The notes: generated by a model from the letters alone, not told the origin. A DNA stretch of 64,000 nt from Methanomassiliicoccaceae archaeon UBA404 (GCA_002498605.1 DAHY01000009.1:24040-88039); one strand, 5' to 3'; shown: positions 35,194 to 43,781, numbered from the stretch's first letter. Made by a program: numbers and translations.

Positions 35194-35214
35194 TGTGTAT
35201 CTCGTACTAACTTG

Positions 35215-35456
35215 TGCACGCGCAGAGATCGCAATAAGCAAGTAGGATTGAGCCCGGTTCTGTGCGGAATCTTTGGCTCAAAAATCTGAATGTTGCGAAC
35301 CCTGTTTAGACAATCGACGACAGAATTGGAACGGTCGAACGGAATTGAAACGAGATTTCCCACTGGAATCACGCGATGATTCATGCCCCTCGAACGTTCC
35401 TGGAAGAACGGATCGGGGGAGTAAGTTCTGAGTCATCGTGGCACTCTGCGCGTGCA
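35215..35456 (+). ncRNA. Structured RNA B (paralogue of RNA A)
   Basis: About 242 nt, closed by a perfect 13-bp stem (TGCACGCGCAGAG / CTCTGCGCGTGCA). The second stem is TCGCAA/TTGCGA (RNA A: TTGCA/TGCAA). Hairpins: TTGAGCC...GGCTCAA; GATTTCC-CACT-GGAATC; and CCCCTCGA plus CGTTC pairing with GAACG and TCGGGGG, replacing the different but equivalent pairs of RNA A. The words CGCGCAGAGAT, ACTGGAATCA and GAGTCATCGTG are shared, though the last occupies a different position; here it pairs with CGATGATTC. The gene is convergent with proWX. Confidence 0.7.
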
Positions 35457-35577
35457 GTGAGCCTTACGTTCAGACCTGTCATTCAGTTCTTGTATATAGT
35501 ATGATTCATAAAAAGTCGGCTTCAGACCGCAAGAAATGAAAATATTGTAAAAAGTTTAAATTTATACTATAACGGCC

Positions 35578-37356
35578 TCAAACGTTTTCTCTCCAACCCT
35601 CTGTTGCGTAATTATCAAGATAATGACTGTGCGTTAACGGCACCCAGACGGCAACGCTAAGGTCTATATGGCCATATGCCAAACCGGCATACATCGGCCC
35701 CACATCACTTTCTTTTAAATTTACCGTGTACCCCAATTCTTCCAACAGGTGCATTAACACAGTAGAAGATCCGACGGCGCAGGCCCAATTTACCAATCCG
35801 ATATCGATGTGACCTCGATTGTTTTTATATTCAAGATCTCCCAGCCATCGATTCTTGACGGATTCGTTTTTGTCAAGCCACATTTCCGTGGCCCGCTGGA
35901 CACTTACATCCTCGTCTTCAATGAATGCCAGCAGATCGTTCAATTCATCGATGGAATATGTATATCTCGATAATAAATCCGCAAGATCCTTATCCGATTC
36001 CAGTAGTCCGTTTCTTGTCCAGGATTGAATGGATTCGGCATCTCCGTAAACACCTAAGTCATCATCCAGGCAGATCATGTCGTATTTTCCTATTGCCCAA
36101 TGAGGATCCCATAAAGTAACAACGATACAATCTTTATTTTTGTATGCGGCATCGAGAGTGGAAAGCATACCAGCTTCCGAACTTGATTGAAGCTTATAAT
36201 TCAGATCGTAGTATTCTATGGCCGTACCGGTTATCTCCATGATGCCGGCTCCGGCGTCAATGCCTATGATGGTACCGCCTAACTTATCGTTGTGAGCATT
36301 GAGATCCGATATTCCGGTTATTTTCAGTTGGTTAAAAGTATATTGAGTAATGTACAAACCCATCCCGGCTTCTTTATCGATGACGTTGCCTGCATAGGTT
36401 ATCGGTTCGGACTCATCACTTTCCAAAAAGAATGCACCGGCGCCGACTACAAGCAACATCGCAATTGCAACGGCACCGACTTTCAGAGTTCGGTTTCCGT
36501 TCTTGGTTTTTCTTTTCTCGGAACTGAAAGCCTTCGGTTCGGATTTTGTGAAAGACTGTGTCAATCTGTCTAATGTTACTGCAATCAATACAATGGACAA
36601 ACCCGCTTCGAATCCTATACCGACATCGATTCTGCTCAATGCATAAACTATGTCTCCTCCGAGGCCGCCTCCGCCGATCATTGCGGCTATGACCACCATT
36701 GACAGCGACAGCATAATGCACTGGTTAATTCCGGTCATTATCGAAGGCATAGCAATAGGAAGTTGAATTTTGGTCAATTTATGCCATGTTGTGGAACCGA
36801 ATGCATCTGCAACCTCGTTCATTTCTTCGGGAACCTGTCTTATGCCAAGATTCGTTAAACGGACAACCGGAGGCATCGCGAATATTACTGTTGCAATAAC
36901 TCCGGGTACGATTCCCAGTCCAAAGAATATCACTGCCGGAATCAAATAGACAAAAGCCGGCATTGTCTGCATAAAGTCCATCAGAGCTTTGACGAAAGAA
37001 TTGGATTTTTCGCTTCCCGAAGCCCAAATACCCAAAGGTATGGCAAGGACAACCGCCACTATCGTGGAAACGATGACCATGTTGAGTGTGATCATCGAAC
37101 TTTCCCAGTAACCCATGTAATAAATAAGATAAAACGAAGCTCCGATAAATAACGGCATCACTAAACGTTTTGTTATCAAAACCGAGATGAATATCAGAAT
37201 TATGATAAACACCAAAGGATCCGGATAATTGAGGATATTCCCGATAATCCGAAGAAAGCCGTCTAAAATATTGCTCAGAAGGTTTAACAGGCCTCCGAGA
37301 TAAGTTTCAATCCAATCCACTGCGAATTCTGCCGCTTTTCCTATTACGGAAGTCAT
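35578..37356 (-). CDS. proWX: Glycine betaine/proline-type ABC transporter: permease fused to a permuted substrate-binding domain
   Basis: A 592-aa fusion. Residues 1-265 are the ProW-type permease with the cytoplasmic EAA-like loop EVADAFGSTTWHKLTKIQLP. A further helix (about 291-311) then leads to an extracellular OpuAC/ProX-type binding domain. Its halves are swapped: residues about 326-503 match the usual second half (GMGLYITQYT, IGIDAGAGIM, VVTLWDPHWAIGKYD, WLDKNESVKNRW), and residues 515-592 match the usual first half (HIDIGLVNWACAVGSS, VGPMYAGLAYGHID, VWVPLTHSHY). The ligand-cage Trp residues remain. It overlaps proV by four bases. Substrate is probably betaine or proline betaine. Confidence 0.9.
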   Translation of the reverse strand: MTSVIGKAAEFAVDWIETYLGGLLNLLSNILDGFLRIIGNILNYPDPLVFIIILIFISVLITKRLVMPLFIGASFYLIYYMGYWESSMITLNMVIVSTIVAVVLAIPLGIWASGSEKSNSFVKALMDFMQTMPAFVYLIPAVIFFGLGIVPGVIATVIFAMPPVVRLTNLGIRQVPEEMNEVADAFGSTTWHKLTKIQLPIAMPSIMTGINQCIMLSLSMVVIAAMIGGGGLGGDIVYALSRIDVGIGFEAGLSIVLIAVTLDRLTQSFTKSEPKAFSSEKRKTKNGNRTLKVGAVAIAMLLVVGAGAFFLESDESEPITYAGNVIDKEAGMGLYITQYTFNQLKITGISDLNAHNDKLGGTIIGIDAGAGIMEITGTAIEYYDLNYKLQSSSEAGMLSTLDAAYKNKDCIVVTLWDPHWAIGKYDMICLDDDLGVYGDAESIQSWTRNGLLESDKDLADLLSRYTYSIDELNDLLAFIEDEDVSVQRATEMWLDKNESVKNRWLGDLEYKNNRGHIDIGLVNWACAVGSSTVLMHLLEELGYTVNLKESDVGPMYAGLAYGHIDLSVAVWVPLTHSHYLDNYATEGWRENV

Positions 37357-38747
37357 TCGGTTACGCCTCCGTTAAGAGTATCGGCCGCCACGGAGGGACT
37401 CACGGTTCCCAGGAAAAGACCCGTATCGGATACTACTGGTATGGGGAAATCGGTAGTAACCATAATCTGGATAACATCACTCATAGGAGCATCGGGACCG
37501 ACAGTCGGCATTTCCACGACTATGTCCGATAAATCCTGTTCTCCGGCTTTTACGGCTCGAAGAACATCGTCCGATTCCACCCGGCCCAAGAAACGGTTAT
37601 GTCTGTCAATAACAAGCATGTCGTTTCTGTCAAGACGATCCATTATTCTCAGTGCGGTTCTCGGTCCCTGGGTAACATACAGCAGGTTTCTGGGTCTTCT
37701 CATGAATATTTCGGCGGTAAGAACCTTTGTTCTGTCGACTTCCTTTACGAAACGGCTTACGTATTCGTCGGCAGGATTCTGAAGTATGTCTTCGGCCCGG
37801 CCGATTTGAACGATTTTACCGTCTTTCATCAAAGCGATACGGTCTCCGAGCTTCAGGGCCTCATCCAGATCGTGTGTGACGAATAAAACGGTTTTACCGA
37901 GTTTCGATTGAATTTTTACGATCTCGTCCTGCATATCATTACGTATCAAAGGATCCAATGCACTGAACGCTTCATCCATGAACAGGATGTCGGGATCGGT
38001 AGCCAACGCGCGGGCCAATCCCACTCTCTGTTTCATGCCTCCGCTAAGGTCGGAAGGCATGCTTTCTTCGTATCCCGCAAGTCCGACCAAATCTATTGCT
38101 TCTTTGGATTTCTCAAGACGTTTTGCTTCAGGCACGCCCTGCATCTCCAATCCGTATGCAACGTTATTGATAACGTTCCTGTGGGGTATCAGTGCAAAAT
38201 TCTGGAATACCATGGACATTTTCTTTCTTCTTGCAATGCGGAGATCATTCTCGTCAAGAGCAGTGAAATCCAATCCGTCTATTATGACACGGCCGGAGGT
38301 AGGTTCAATCAAACGATTCATACAGCGTTCCAAAGTTGACTTTCCTGAACCGGAAAGTCCCATCAAAACGAAAATTTCGCCTTCCAGAATATTAAAAGAG
38401 ACGTCGTAGAGCCCAACATTATGAGATGTTCTGTTCTGAACTTCTTCTTTGTCATACCCCCTTTCAAGGAGTTTGAGGGCTTCTTCGGGACGCCGTCCGT
38501 AAATTTTGGATAAATTTTGAACCTGTATCATAATGCGGTTGCCTTCGGAATCTACCGGAGTCTCCGCTCCCGCAAAGATATCCTCGGCGGTACGTCCTTC
38601 TTTTCTGACGGGACGGTATTTTTTTGTGAGGTTTTTGACGGAACCCTTTACCCGGACTCCGATCTTATGCATATTTGTTGATAAAGCCTCATTGAACTTG
38701 TCATCCAAGGCCTTAATCGGTCTTTTTGTTGTTATCTTTGAGGACAT
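37353..38747 (-). CDS. proV: Glycine betaine/proline-type ABC transporter ATPase with CBS domains
   Basis: A 464-aa ATPase. Walker A GLSGSGKST (130-138), Q-loop VFQNFALIP, signature LSGGMKQR (234-241) and Walker B ILFMDEAF (254-261) are intact. Two CBS motifs (about 345-460) follow; in OpuA-type transporters these sense ionic strength or c-di-AMP. Unusually, about 72 residues rich in Lys/Arg precede the normal start (MIQVQNLSKIYG). The long form is supported by a GGAGATGA ribosome site six bases before the ATG at 38747, while the internal Met has none. A structured 245-base leader precedes the gene. Confidence 0.93.
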   Translation of the reverse strand: MSSKITTKRPIKALDDKFNEALSTNMHKIGVRVKGSVKNLTKKYRPVRKEGRTAEDIFAGAETPVDSEGNRIMIQVQNLSKIYGRRPEEALKLLERGYDKEEVQNRTSHNVGLYDVSFNILEGEIFVLMGLSGSGKSTLERCMNRLIEPTSGRVIIDGLDFTALDENDLRIARRKKMSMVFQNFALIPHRNVINNVAYGLEMQGVPEAKRLEKSKEAIDLVGLAGYEESMPSDLSGGMKQRVGLARALATDPDILFMDEAFSALDPLIRNDMQDEIVKIQSKLGKTVLFVTHDLDEALKLGDRIALMKDGKIVQIGRAEDILQNPADEYVSRFVKEVDRTKVLTAEIFMRRPRNLLYVTQGPRTALRIMDRLDRNDMLVIDRHNRFLGRVESDDVLRAVKAGEQDLSDIVVEMPTVGPDAPMSDVIQIMVTTDFPIPVVSDTGLFLGTVSPSVAADTLNGGVTE

Positions 38748-38992
38748 TATTTGTCATCTCCGAAATTCGAACAATGTTCGGTACCGATTTCTTAAGCGCA
38801 TACGCTGAAGAAATCCAACAATGTTAGTCGCAGGATCAACCCACGGATTGAATTCCATGGGGATTTCTTAGCGTATGAGCGGACGGGCACCCGTATTGTG
38901 CGGGATGCGGAGCGTCCTATTTTCTGATCGGCACGAATCTGCTCCGAACTCAGGACGCAAACAGATACAGAATACCTGTTTTCGTCAAGGCG
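38748..38992 (-). ncRNA. Highly structured 5' leader of proV
   Basis: Between the TATA box (39013-39022) and the proV ribosome site lies about 245 bases with successive hairpins (plus-strand coordinates): 38954-38986 (GACG, AAACAG / CTGTTT, CGTC); 38924-38953 (CTGATCGG / CCGA, TCAG); 38881-38917 (GGACG, GCACCCG / CGGG, TGC, CGTCC); and a long arm 38797-38816 with 38861-38881 around a 44-base loop. So much pairing before an osmolyte-transporter ATPase suggests a cis-acting regulator. It does not match the ydaO c-di-AMP or other riboswitch cores I know. A separate small RNA from the same promoter is also possible. Confidence 0.6.
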
Positions 38993-39012
38993 TGCTTTGC
39001 CACACTCAGCAT

Positions 39013-39022
39013 CATATATAAA
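39013..39022 (-). promoter_or_regulatory. TATA box of the proV-proWX operon
   Basis: On the minus strand TTTATATATG; the predicted start of transcription is about 38990-38993. No comparable TATA box faces the other direction across this structured region, which sets the strand of the leader. Confidence 0.65.
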
Positions 39023-39393
39023 TTATAGGGTTTTTTGGTATTTTCGCCGATATTCCGGCTATCCAGTTAAAACAACCGACTTATCGTTATGTGTATATTC
39101 AATCGTGATTTGATTTTTGTAAATGTATAAAATCCTTATTTTCTCGCATTAATTTTTAATTGCGTTAAACGTATTAACAGACGTACGTTGTTTGATGTAA
39201 TAAAATTGCAGTGAGATAAATCCGGGAATACCCAATAAAACGTTGTTTGATGTATTGAATTCATAAAATGTCTTGATTCAATGTCGAATATACTGTCAAA
39301 TGTACGATTATGAAAATCAACTTAATTCGCGTATATTTTACGTTAAAAGCAGTGAATGAGTAAATTTAATACGAAAATCGTAGAATAGTTGAG
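39023..39393. other. AT-rich intergenic region with a 14-base direct repeat
   Basis: No gene is seen. CGTTGTTTGATGTA occurs at 39186-39199 and again at 39241-39254 (period 55). The region otherwise separates the divergent proV and RNA C promoters. Confidence 0.45.
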
Positions 39394-39401
39394 TTTATAT
39401 A
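39394..39401 (+). promoter_or_regulatory. TATA box of structured RNA C
   Basis: TTTATATA, about 25 bases before the start of the terminal helix of RNA C. Confidence 0.6.
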
Positions 39402-39420
39402 CAATGAACACGTTAGTATG

Positions 39421-39619
39421 TTCTGAGGTGAGACCCAATTTCAAAACGCAAAGTAACTAAGATCTGCGGCGAGGACATGAACGGAGTAACGTATCCCTTG
39501 GTAGAGAAATGGCCGGTTGGTACCTCTCGATGGGATTGATGCTCACATCGTGTCTGTAAGACTCGACTGATGACCGCGACAAACCCCTGCCGCGAGGCAG
39601 GGCACTTACCTCCATGGGC
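39421..39619 (+). ncRNA. Structured RNA C (unassigned)
   Basis: About 200 nt. The 5' GAGGTGAG (39425-39432) pairs with CTTACCTC (39605-39612), closing the molecule. Near the 3' end is a perfect seven-base hairpin with a GCGA tetraloop (CCCTGCC / GGCAGGG), a GNRA loop typical of functional RNAs. A further stem CGATG/CATCG lies at 39529-39550. A T-run follows at 39620. A TATA box sits at the right distance, and the next gene has its own promoter. I could not find RNase P or SRP signatures. Confidence 0.6.
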
Positions 39620-39693
39620 TTTTTTCTGCATATTGCTTTTTCTGTATGTTCAATCGTAACGATTCAATATAACCGTAACAATCTTTATTTGCT

Positions 39694-40437
39694 ATGGACG
39701 AAGGGATTCGTGAGAAAATATCTGAAATATGGCCGTACTTTACTGTTGCCGATGCCACAGCATGGGATACGGATCCGTTTGTTTCGTCTTTGATTCCGTC
39801 TTCGCAAAGACCTAAATCCATATTGCCTTCGGCCAAATCGGTAATTGTTGTAAGGACTCCGGTGTCTCCGACGATACTGCATACAGCCCCTTCAATCTTT
39901 TACAAAGAACATTACAAAACACTCAATATACAATTGGATTTGATTGCTCAGCAAATCGCAACCCTTTTGGATGCCGAAGGATTCGATGCCGTTCCGGTTG
40001 CCCGGGACGGATATCAAGGCATCAGAGGATTGAAAGAAGATTCCTCTTCTTTTTTTTCACACCGTCACGCCGCGTACCTTTCCGGATTGGGAACTTTCGG
40101 ATTGAACAATACCTTATTGACAAAAACCCATGGACCCAGAGTCAGACTGACGTCCATAATAACCTCGGCTGAACTGAAACCGGGAACACCGTTGAAGGAA
40201 GATATATGCATAAAATGCGGAAAGTGCGTTTCATCTTGCCCTGCAAATGCTTTGAACGGCGATATGTACCCCGGCGGATTGGATAAAATGTCATGCGTCG
40301 GCAGAACCGAAAAACTGGCCGAAAGAGGAATCACCCCCTGCGGAATATGCATAGCAGTCTGCCCCATAGGAAAAAGAGTCATTCCGCCTTCCGAAGAATT
40401 TGTGAAATCGGTTCAAAAATATGAGCTTAGAAACTGA
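39694..40437 (+). CDS. Epoxyqueuosine reductase-like 4Fe-4S protein
   Basis: A 247-aa protein related to the QueG/COG1600 group but without the HEAT-like tail. The N-terminal half is a flavin/cobalamin-type domain; a double [4Fe-4S] ferredoxin module follows with CIKCGKCVSSCPANAL and CGICIAVCPIG. Archaeal members without QueG's full length have no established function, so tRNA queuosine modification should not be assumed. A TATA-like TTCAATATAACC lies about 25 bases upstream, giving a leaderless message. Confidence 0.75.
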   Translation: MDEGIREKISEIWPYFTVADATAWDTDPFVSSLIPSSQRPKSILPSAKSVIVVRTPVSPTILHTAPSIFYKEHYKTLNIQLDLIAQQIATLLDAEGFDAVPVARDGYQGIRGLKEDSSSFFSHRHAAYLSGLGTFGLNNTLLTKTHGPRVRLTSIITSAELKPGTPLKEDICIKCGKCVSSCPANALNGDMYPGGLDKMSCVGRTEKLAERGITPCGICIAVCPIGKRVIPPSEEFVKSVQKYELRN

Positions 40438-40547
40438 ATTCATGGACAATCGTGTTGTTTTCCATGGACATAACAATTATAAAATTTAGTAAATGAGAAT
40501 AACAATGATTAATAAGTATTATATAGTATAACCAATATGTTATAAAC

Positions 40548-40823
40548 ATGTCTTTGCAGTGGTTTCAAGGTGCCAGTGAGGAAGAATACGCCCTGACTGT
40601 CTACAGATTACAGGAGAAATGCGGTTTAACCTTCAGAGAAGCGATTGCCGTGTTGAACCCCAATCATTTTTTCGGAAGCCTTGCCGAACAATGGGACATA
40701 ACCAAGGAAGCGGTCCATAACCTCAACAGACGCGGATGGGACAAAGTTTGGAACACGGTGGGCGAAGAAAATTGGGATGCCGTTGACGAACTTGTGCCAA
40801 CTTGTTTCACTCATTCGTTCTAA
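40548..40823 (+). CDS. Hypothetical protein, 91 aa
   Basis: A short soluble protein with no family I recognise. It has a helical look (YALTVYRLQEKCGLTFREA) and a central segment WDITKEAVHNLNRRGWDKVW that could be a small DNA-binding helix-turn-helix. A clear AT-rich promoter (GTATTATATAGTATAA) precedes the ATG. It stands alone between the Fe-S protein and tRNA-Pro. Confidence 0.55.
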   Translation: MSLQWFQGASEEEYALTVYRLQEKCGLTFREAIAVLNPNHFFGSLAEQWDITKEAVHNLNRRGWDKVWNTVGEENWDAVDELVPTCFTHSF

Positions 40824-40896
40824 AAAAACCATAATCGGATGATTATATGTCATATTCGCTTTTTCTCGCGATACTATTACAGGTCTGGAATGGTGA

Positions 40897-40972
40897 TGGT
40901 GGGCCCGCCCGGATTTGAACCGGAGTCAATAGCTCCCGAAGCTACTAGCATACCAAGCTAACCCACGGGCCC
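40897..40972 (-). tRNA. tRNA-Pro (CGG)
   Basis: Acceptor stem GGGCCCG/CGGGCCC, D-arm GGTTAGCTTGGTATGC, anticodon stem GTAGC/GCTAT with loop TTCGGGA (anticodon CGG), T-arm TCCGG-TTCAAAT-CCGGG, discriminator A at 40900. Unlike the other two tRNAs here, the CCA end is encoded (40897-40899). Confidence 0.95.
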
Positions 40973-41022
40973 AGTGCTCTGATGTATCAGGCACTATGAT
41001 TAATACATTTGCTTTGAAGACT

Positions 41023-43656
41023 TTACGAGATCATATTCCTCAGTACATATTGCAGAATGCCGCCGTTGGACAGATAGTCTATTTCTGCCGGCACATCGGC
41101 TCTGCAAACAATCTCAAACTCAAGCTTCTGCCCTCCGCGGTAAGCGGTGACGGGGACTATGGAACCAGGTTCGATGTCTTCCAGATATATGTCGAAAGTC
41201 TCGGTGCCGTCAAGACCCAGAGTCCCGGCGTTCTGCCCGTCCAAATACTGCAACGGGAAAATACCCATTCCGATAAGATTGGATCTGTGAATTCTTTCGT
41301 AGGACTCCGCGATAACGGCTTTTATTCCCAACAAAAGAGGCCCTTTGGCCGCCCAGTCTCTGGAGCTTCCCGTGCCGTATTCTTTTCCCGCAAGAACAAT
41401 CAGCGGAGTTCTGTCTTCGATATATCTTTCGGAAGTTTCGAATATCGTTCCTTTTTCGTTTTCGGGGAAATAAACGGAATGACTTCCCTCCGAACCGGGA
41501 ACCAGTTTGTTCTTCAGCCTTATGTTGGCGAAGGTTCCGCGAACCATAATCTCGTGGTTGGCTCTTCTGGATCCGTAGGAGTTAAAATCTTCTTTCCGTA
41601 CCCCCCGTTCTTTAAGATAAATTCCCGCATCGCTGTTTTCGGAGAAAGATCCGGCGGGGGATATGTGATCCGTCGTAATCGTGTCTCCAAGCACCGCAAT
41701 GCATCTGGCACTCCGTATGTCTTTGATTTCCGGATCCTCGAATATATCTTCAAAGAACGGCGGTCTGCGTATGTATGTGGATTCTTCGTTCCAATCAAAC
41801 AACGGCGATTCTTTGTACGGGACCGCGTCCCACCTTTCCGAACCTCGGAAGATGTTTTTGTATTCTTTGACAAAAGTTTCGGAGTTAACGTATTCCTTTT
41901 GTATTCTTTCCACTTCCCCGTCTTCCGGCCAGATATCTTTCAGGAAAACCTCTTTGCCTTCGAACATACCCAGAGGTTCGGTTTCAAAGTCGATGTCCAC
42001 TCTTCCCGCGATGGCATAGGCAATCACCAGCGGCGGGGAAGCGATATAGTTGGCCTTTACCAAAGCGTGAATCCTTCCTTCGAAATTACGGTTGTTGGAC
42101 GCAACGGCGGCAACCGCCAAATCATTGTCGACAATCTGTTTCGATACTTTCGGGGACAAAGGTCCGCTGTTGCCGATGCAGGTCATGCACCCGTAACCGC
42201 ATACGTGGAATCCCAGATCTTCCATGTAATTCAGGAGTCCGGATTTTCTCAGATATTCCGTAACGACCTTTGAACCGGGAGCCAGTGAGGTTTTGACATA
42301 ATCTTTTTTGGTCAGCCCCAGCATTCTGGCGTTCTTTGCCAATACTCCCGCGGCAATCATTACTGACGGATTGGCGGTGTTTGTGCATGAAGTGATGGAT
42401 GCTATTACGACGGAACCGTCTCCCAATTTTTCCGAAGACGGCATTCTTCTTTTCGGTACGTTCAAATCTTTCAGCGTATCGTTGAAAGCGTCTTTCATCT
42501 TTGACAGAGGGATGCGGTCCTGAGGCCTCTTATGGCCTGCGAGAGAAGGTTCCACATCGTTCAGGTCAAGTTCCAGAACATCGGTGTATTCGGCTTCGCC
42601 GTTGTACCAAAGAGTTTGTTCCTTAGCATATTTTTCGATTGTATCGATGTGTTCCGGTTTTCTTCCGGTCAGTTTCAGATACTCTATTGTTTTACTGTCG
42701 ATGGGACAGAATCCCATGGTGGCCCCGTACTCGGGAGCCATGTTCGACAGAGTGGAACGGTCCGCCAAATCAAGATTTTCGTAACCGGGACCGCAGAATT
42801 CCACGAATTTGCCCACGACGCCTTTTTCTCTGAGCATCTGTACGCAGGTAAGCACAAGGTCGGTAGCGTTTATGCCCGGCCTCAGTTTGCCTTTGAGTCT
42901 GAACCCTATAACATCGGGAAGACTCATGAAACTGGGCTGTCCCACCATTACGGCTTCGGCTTCAATACCGCCGACACCCCAGCCCACCACGCCCAGACCA
43001 TTGATCTGAGGCGTATGGGAATCGGTTCCGAAACAGGAGTCGGGATAAGCAACGTTACGGCCTTCTTTCTCGGAAAGATGGACCACGGGCGAAAGATATT
43101 CGAGATTGACCTGATGACATATCCCGTTGCCCGGAGGCACAACACGGAAATTTCCGAAAGAATTCTGAGCCCATTTGAACAGTGCGTATCTTTCTTTGTT
43201 TCTTTCGAATTCCAACTCTTCGTTCAGATTCCGGGCTTCCGGTTCTCCGGAGTAATCGGTTTGAACCGAATGGTCTATTACCAAGTCCACGGGAACCAGA
43301 GGGTCGATGACTGTGGGGTCCAATCCCATATCGGCAACCGAATCCCTCATGGCCGCCAAATCCGCAACGGCGGCACCGCCGGTAAGATCCTGCAACAGTA
43401 CTCTTGCGGGTATCCACGGCACATCTTCGTCAGATCTGTTCTTCGGTTTCCACGAAGATGCGGTTATCACGTCTTTGTCGGTGATGGTTTTTCCGTCTCT
43501 CTGCCTGAGCATCGATTCAACAATTACTTTGATGGAATAGGGCATTTTGGAAAGGTTTTCGATTATACCCTTCTCTTCGAGTTCCCTGAGACTGTAAACA
43601 TCTATTTCTCCCTCGTCGGTGACGATGGTTCTGATGCACTTTCCTATCTCTTTCAT
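41023..43656 (-). CDS. acnA: Aconitate hydratase (AcnA type)
   Basis: An 877-aa bacterial AcnA/IRP1-type aconitase that interconverts citrate and isocitrate, supplying the 2-oxoglutarate branch for glutamate synthesis. [4Fe-4S] ligands are seen in SITSCTNTANPSVM and CGYGCMTCIGNSGPL; the swivel domain contains GRDWAAKGP and the substrate-binding Arg/Ser of YGTGSSRDW. N-terminal ARVLLQDLTGGAAVADLAAM is typical. It is monocistronic, flanked by tRNA-Pro and a terminator-bounded AhpD-like gene. Confidence 0.96.
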   Translation of the reverse strand: MKEIGKCIRTIVTDEGEIDVYSLRELEEKGIIENLSKMPYSIKVIVESMLRQRDGKTITDKDVITASSWKPKNRSDEDVPWIPARVLLQDLTGGAAVADLAAMRDSVADMGLDPTVIDPLVPVDLVIDHSVQTDYSGEPEARNLNEELEFERNKERYALFKWAQNSFGNFRVVPPGNGICHQVNLEYLSPVVHLSEKEGRNVAYPDSCFGTDSHTPQINGLGVVGWGVGGIEAEAVMVGQPSFMSLPDVIGFRLKGKLRPGINATDLVLTCVQMLREKGVVGKFVEFCGPGYENLDLADRSTLSNMAPEYGATMGFCPIDSKTIEYLKLTGRKPEHIDTIEKYAKEQTLWYNGEAEYTDVLELDLNDVEPSLAGHKRPQDRIPLSKMKDAFNDTLKDLNVPKRRMPSSEKLGDGSVVIASITSCTNTANPSVMIAAGVLAKNARMLGLTKKDYVKTSLAPGSKVVTEYLRKSGLLNYMEDLGFHVCGYGCMTCIGNSGPLSPKVSKQIVDNDLAVAAVASNNRNFEGRIHALVKANYIASPPLVIAYAIAGRVDIDFETEPLGMFEGKEVFLKDIWPEDGEVERIQKEYVNSETFVKEYKNIFRGSERWDAVPYKESPLFDWNEESTYIRRPPFFEDIFEDPEIKDIRSARCIAVLGDTITTDHISPAGSFSENSDAGIYLKERGVRKEDFNSYGSRRANHEIMVRGTFANIRLKNKLVPGSEGSHSVYFPENEKGTIFETSERYIEDRTPLIVLAGKEYGTGSSRDWAAKGPLLLGIKAVIAESYERIHRSNLIGMGIFPLQYLDGQNAGTLGLDGTETFDIYLEDIEPGSIVPVTAYRGGQKLEFEIVCRADVPAEIDYLSNGGILQYVLRNMIS

Positions 43657-43745
43657 TCTATCTCCCTGCCCGCATTAATACCGCGGAATATAATAAAGAG
43701 TCGTAAACGGAAACACGAGAAAGAATATCTTAAGATGTTTTAAAT

Positions 43746-43770
43746 AAAAAAACCCGGCCCGATTGCCGGG
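43746..43770 (-). terminator. Hairpin terminator after the carboxymuconolactone decarboxylase-like gene
   Basis: CCCGGC (43753-43758) and GCCGGG (43765-43770) form a GC stem; on the minus strand it is followed by a run of seven T. Confidence 0.75.
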
Positions 43771-43781
43771 ATATTTGAATT

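Noticed and set aside
34733..35456. RNase P or SRP RNA identity for RNAs A and B
   Set aside because: The conserved GAGGAAAGTCC and ACAGAAA regions of RNase P and the GGAA/AGCAG helix 8 of SRP RNA are not found in both copies, and two paralogues would be unusual for either.
38748..38992. ydaO-type c-di-AMP riboswitch before proV
   Set aside because: The conserved core sequences of that class were not found despite the suitable gene context.
39413..39631. 72-codon minus-strand frame across RNA C
   Set aside because: It spans the palindromic RNA structure, has no ribosome site or promoter and no homology I recognise.
42532..43743. 403-codon open frame opposite acnA
   Set aside because: Antisense shadow of aconitase; no motifs of its own.
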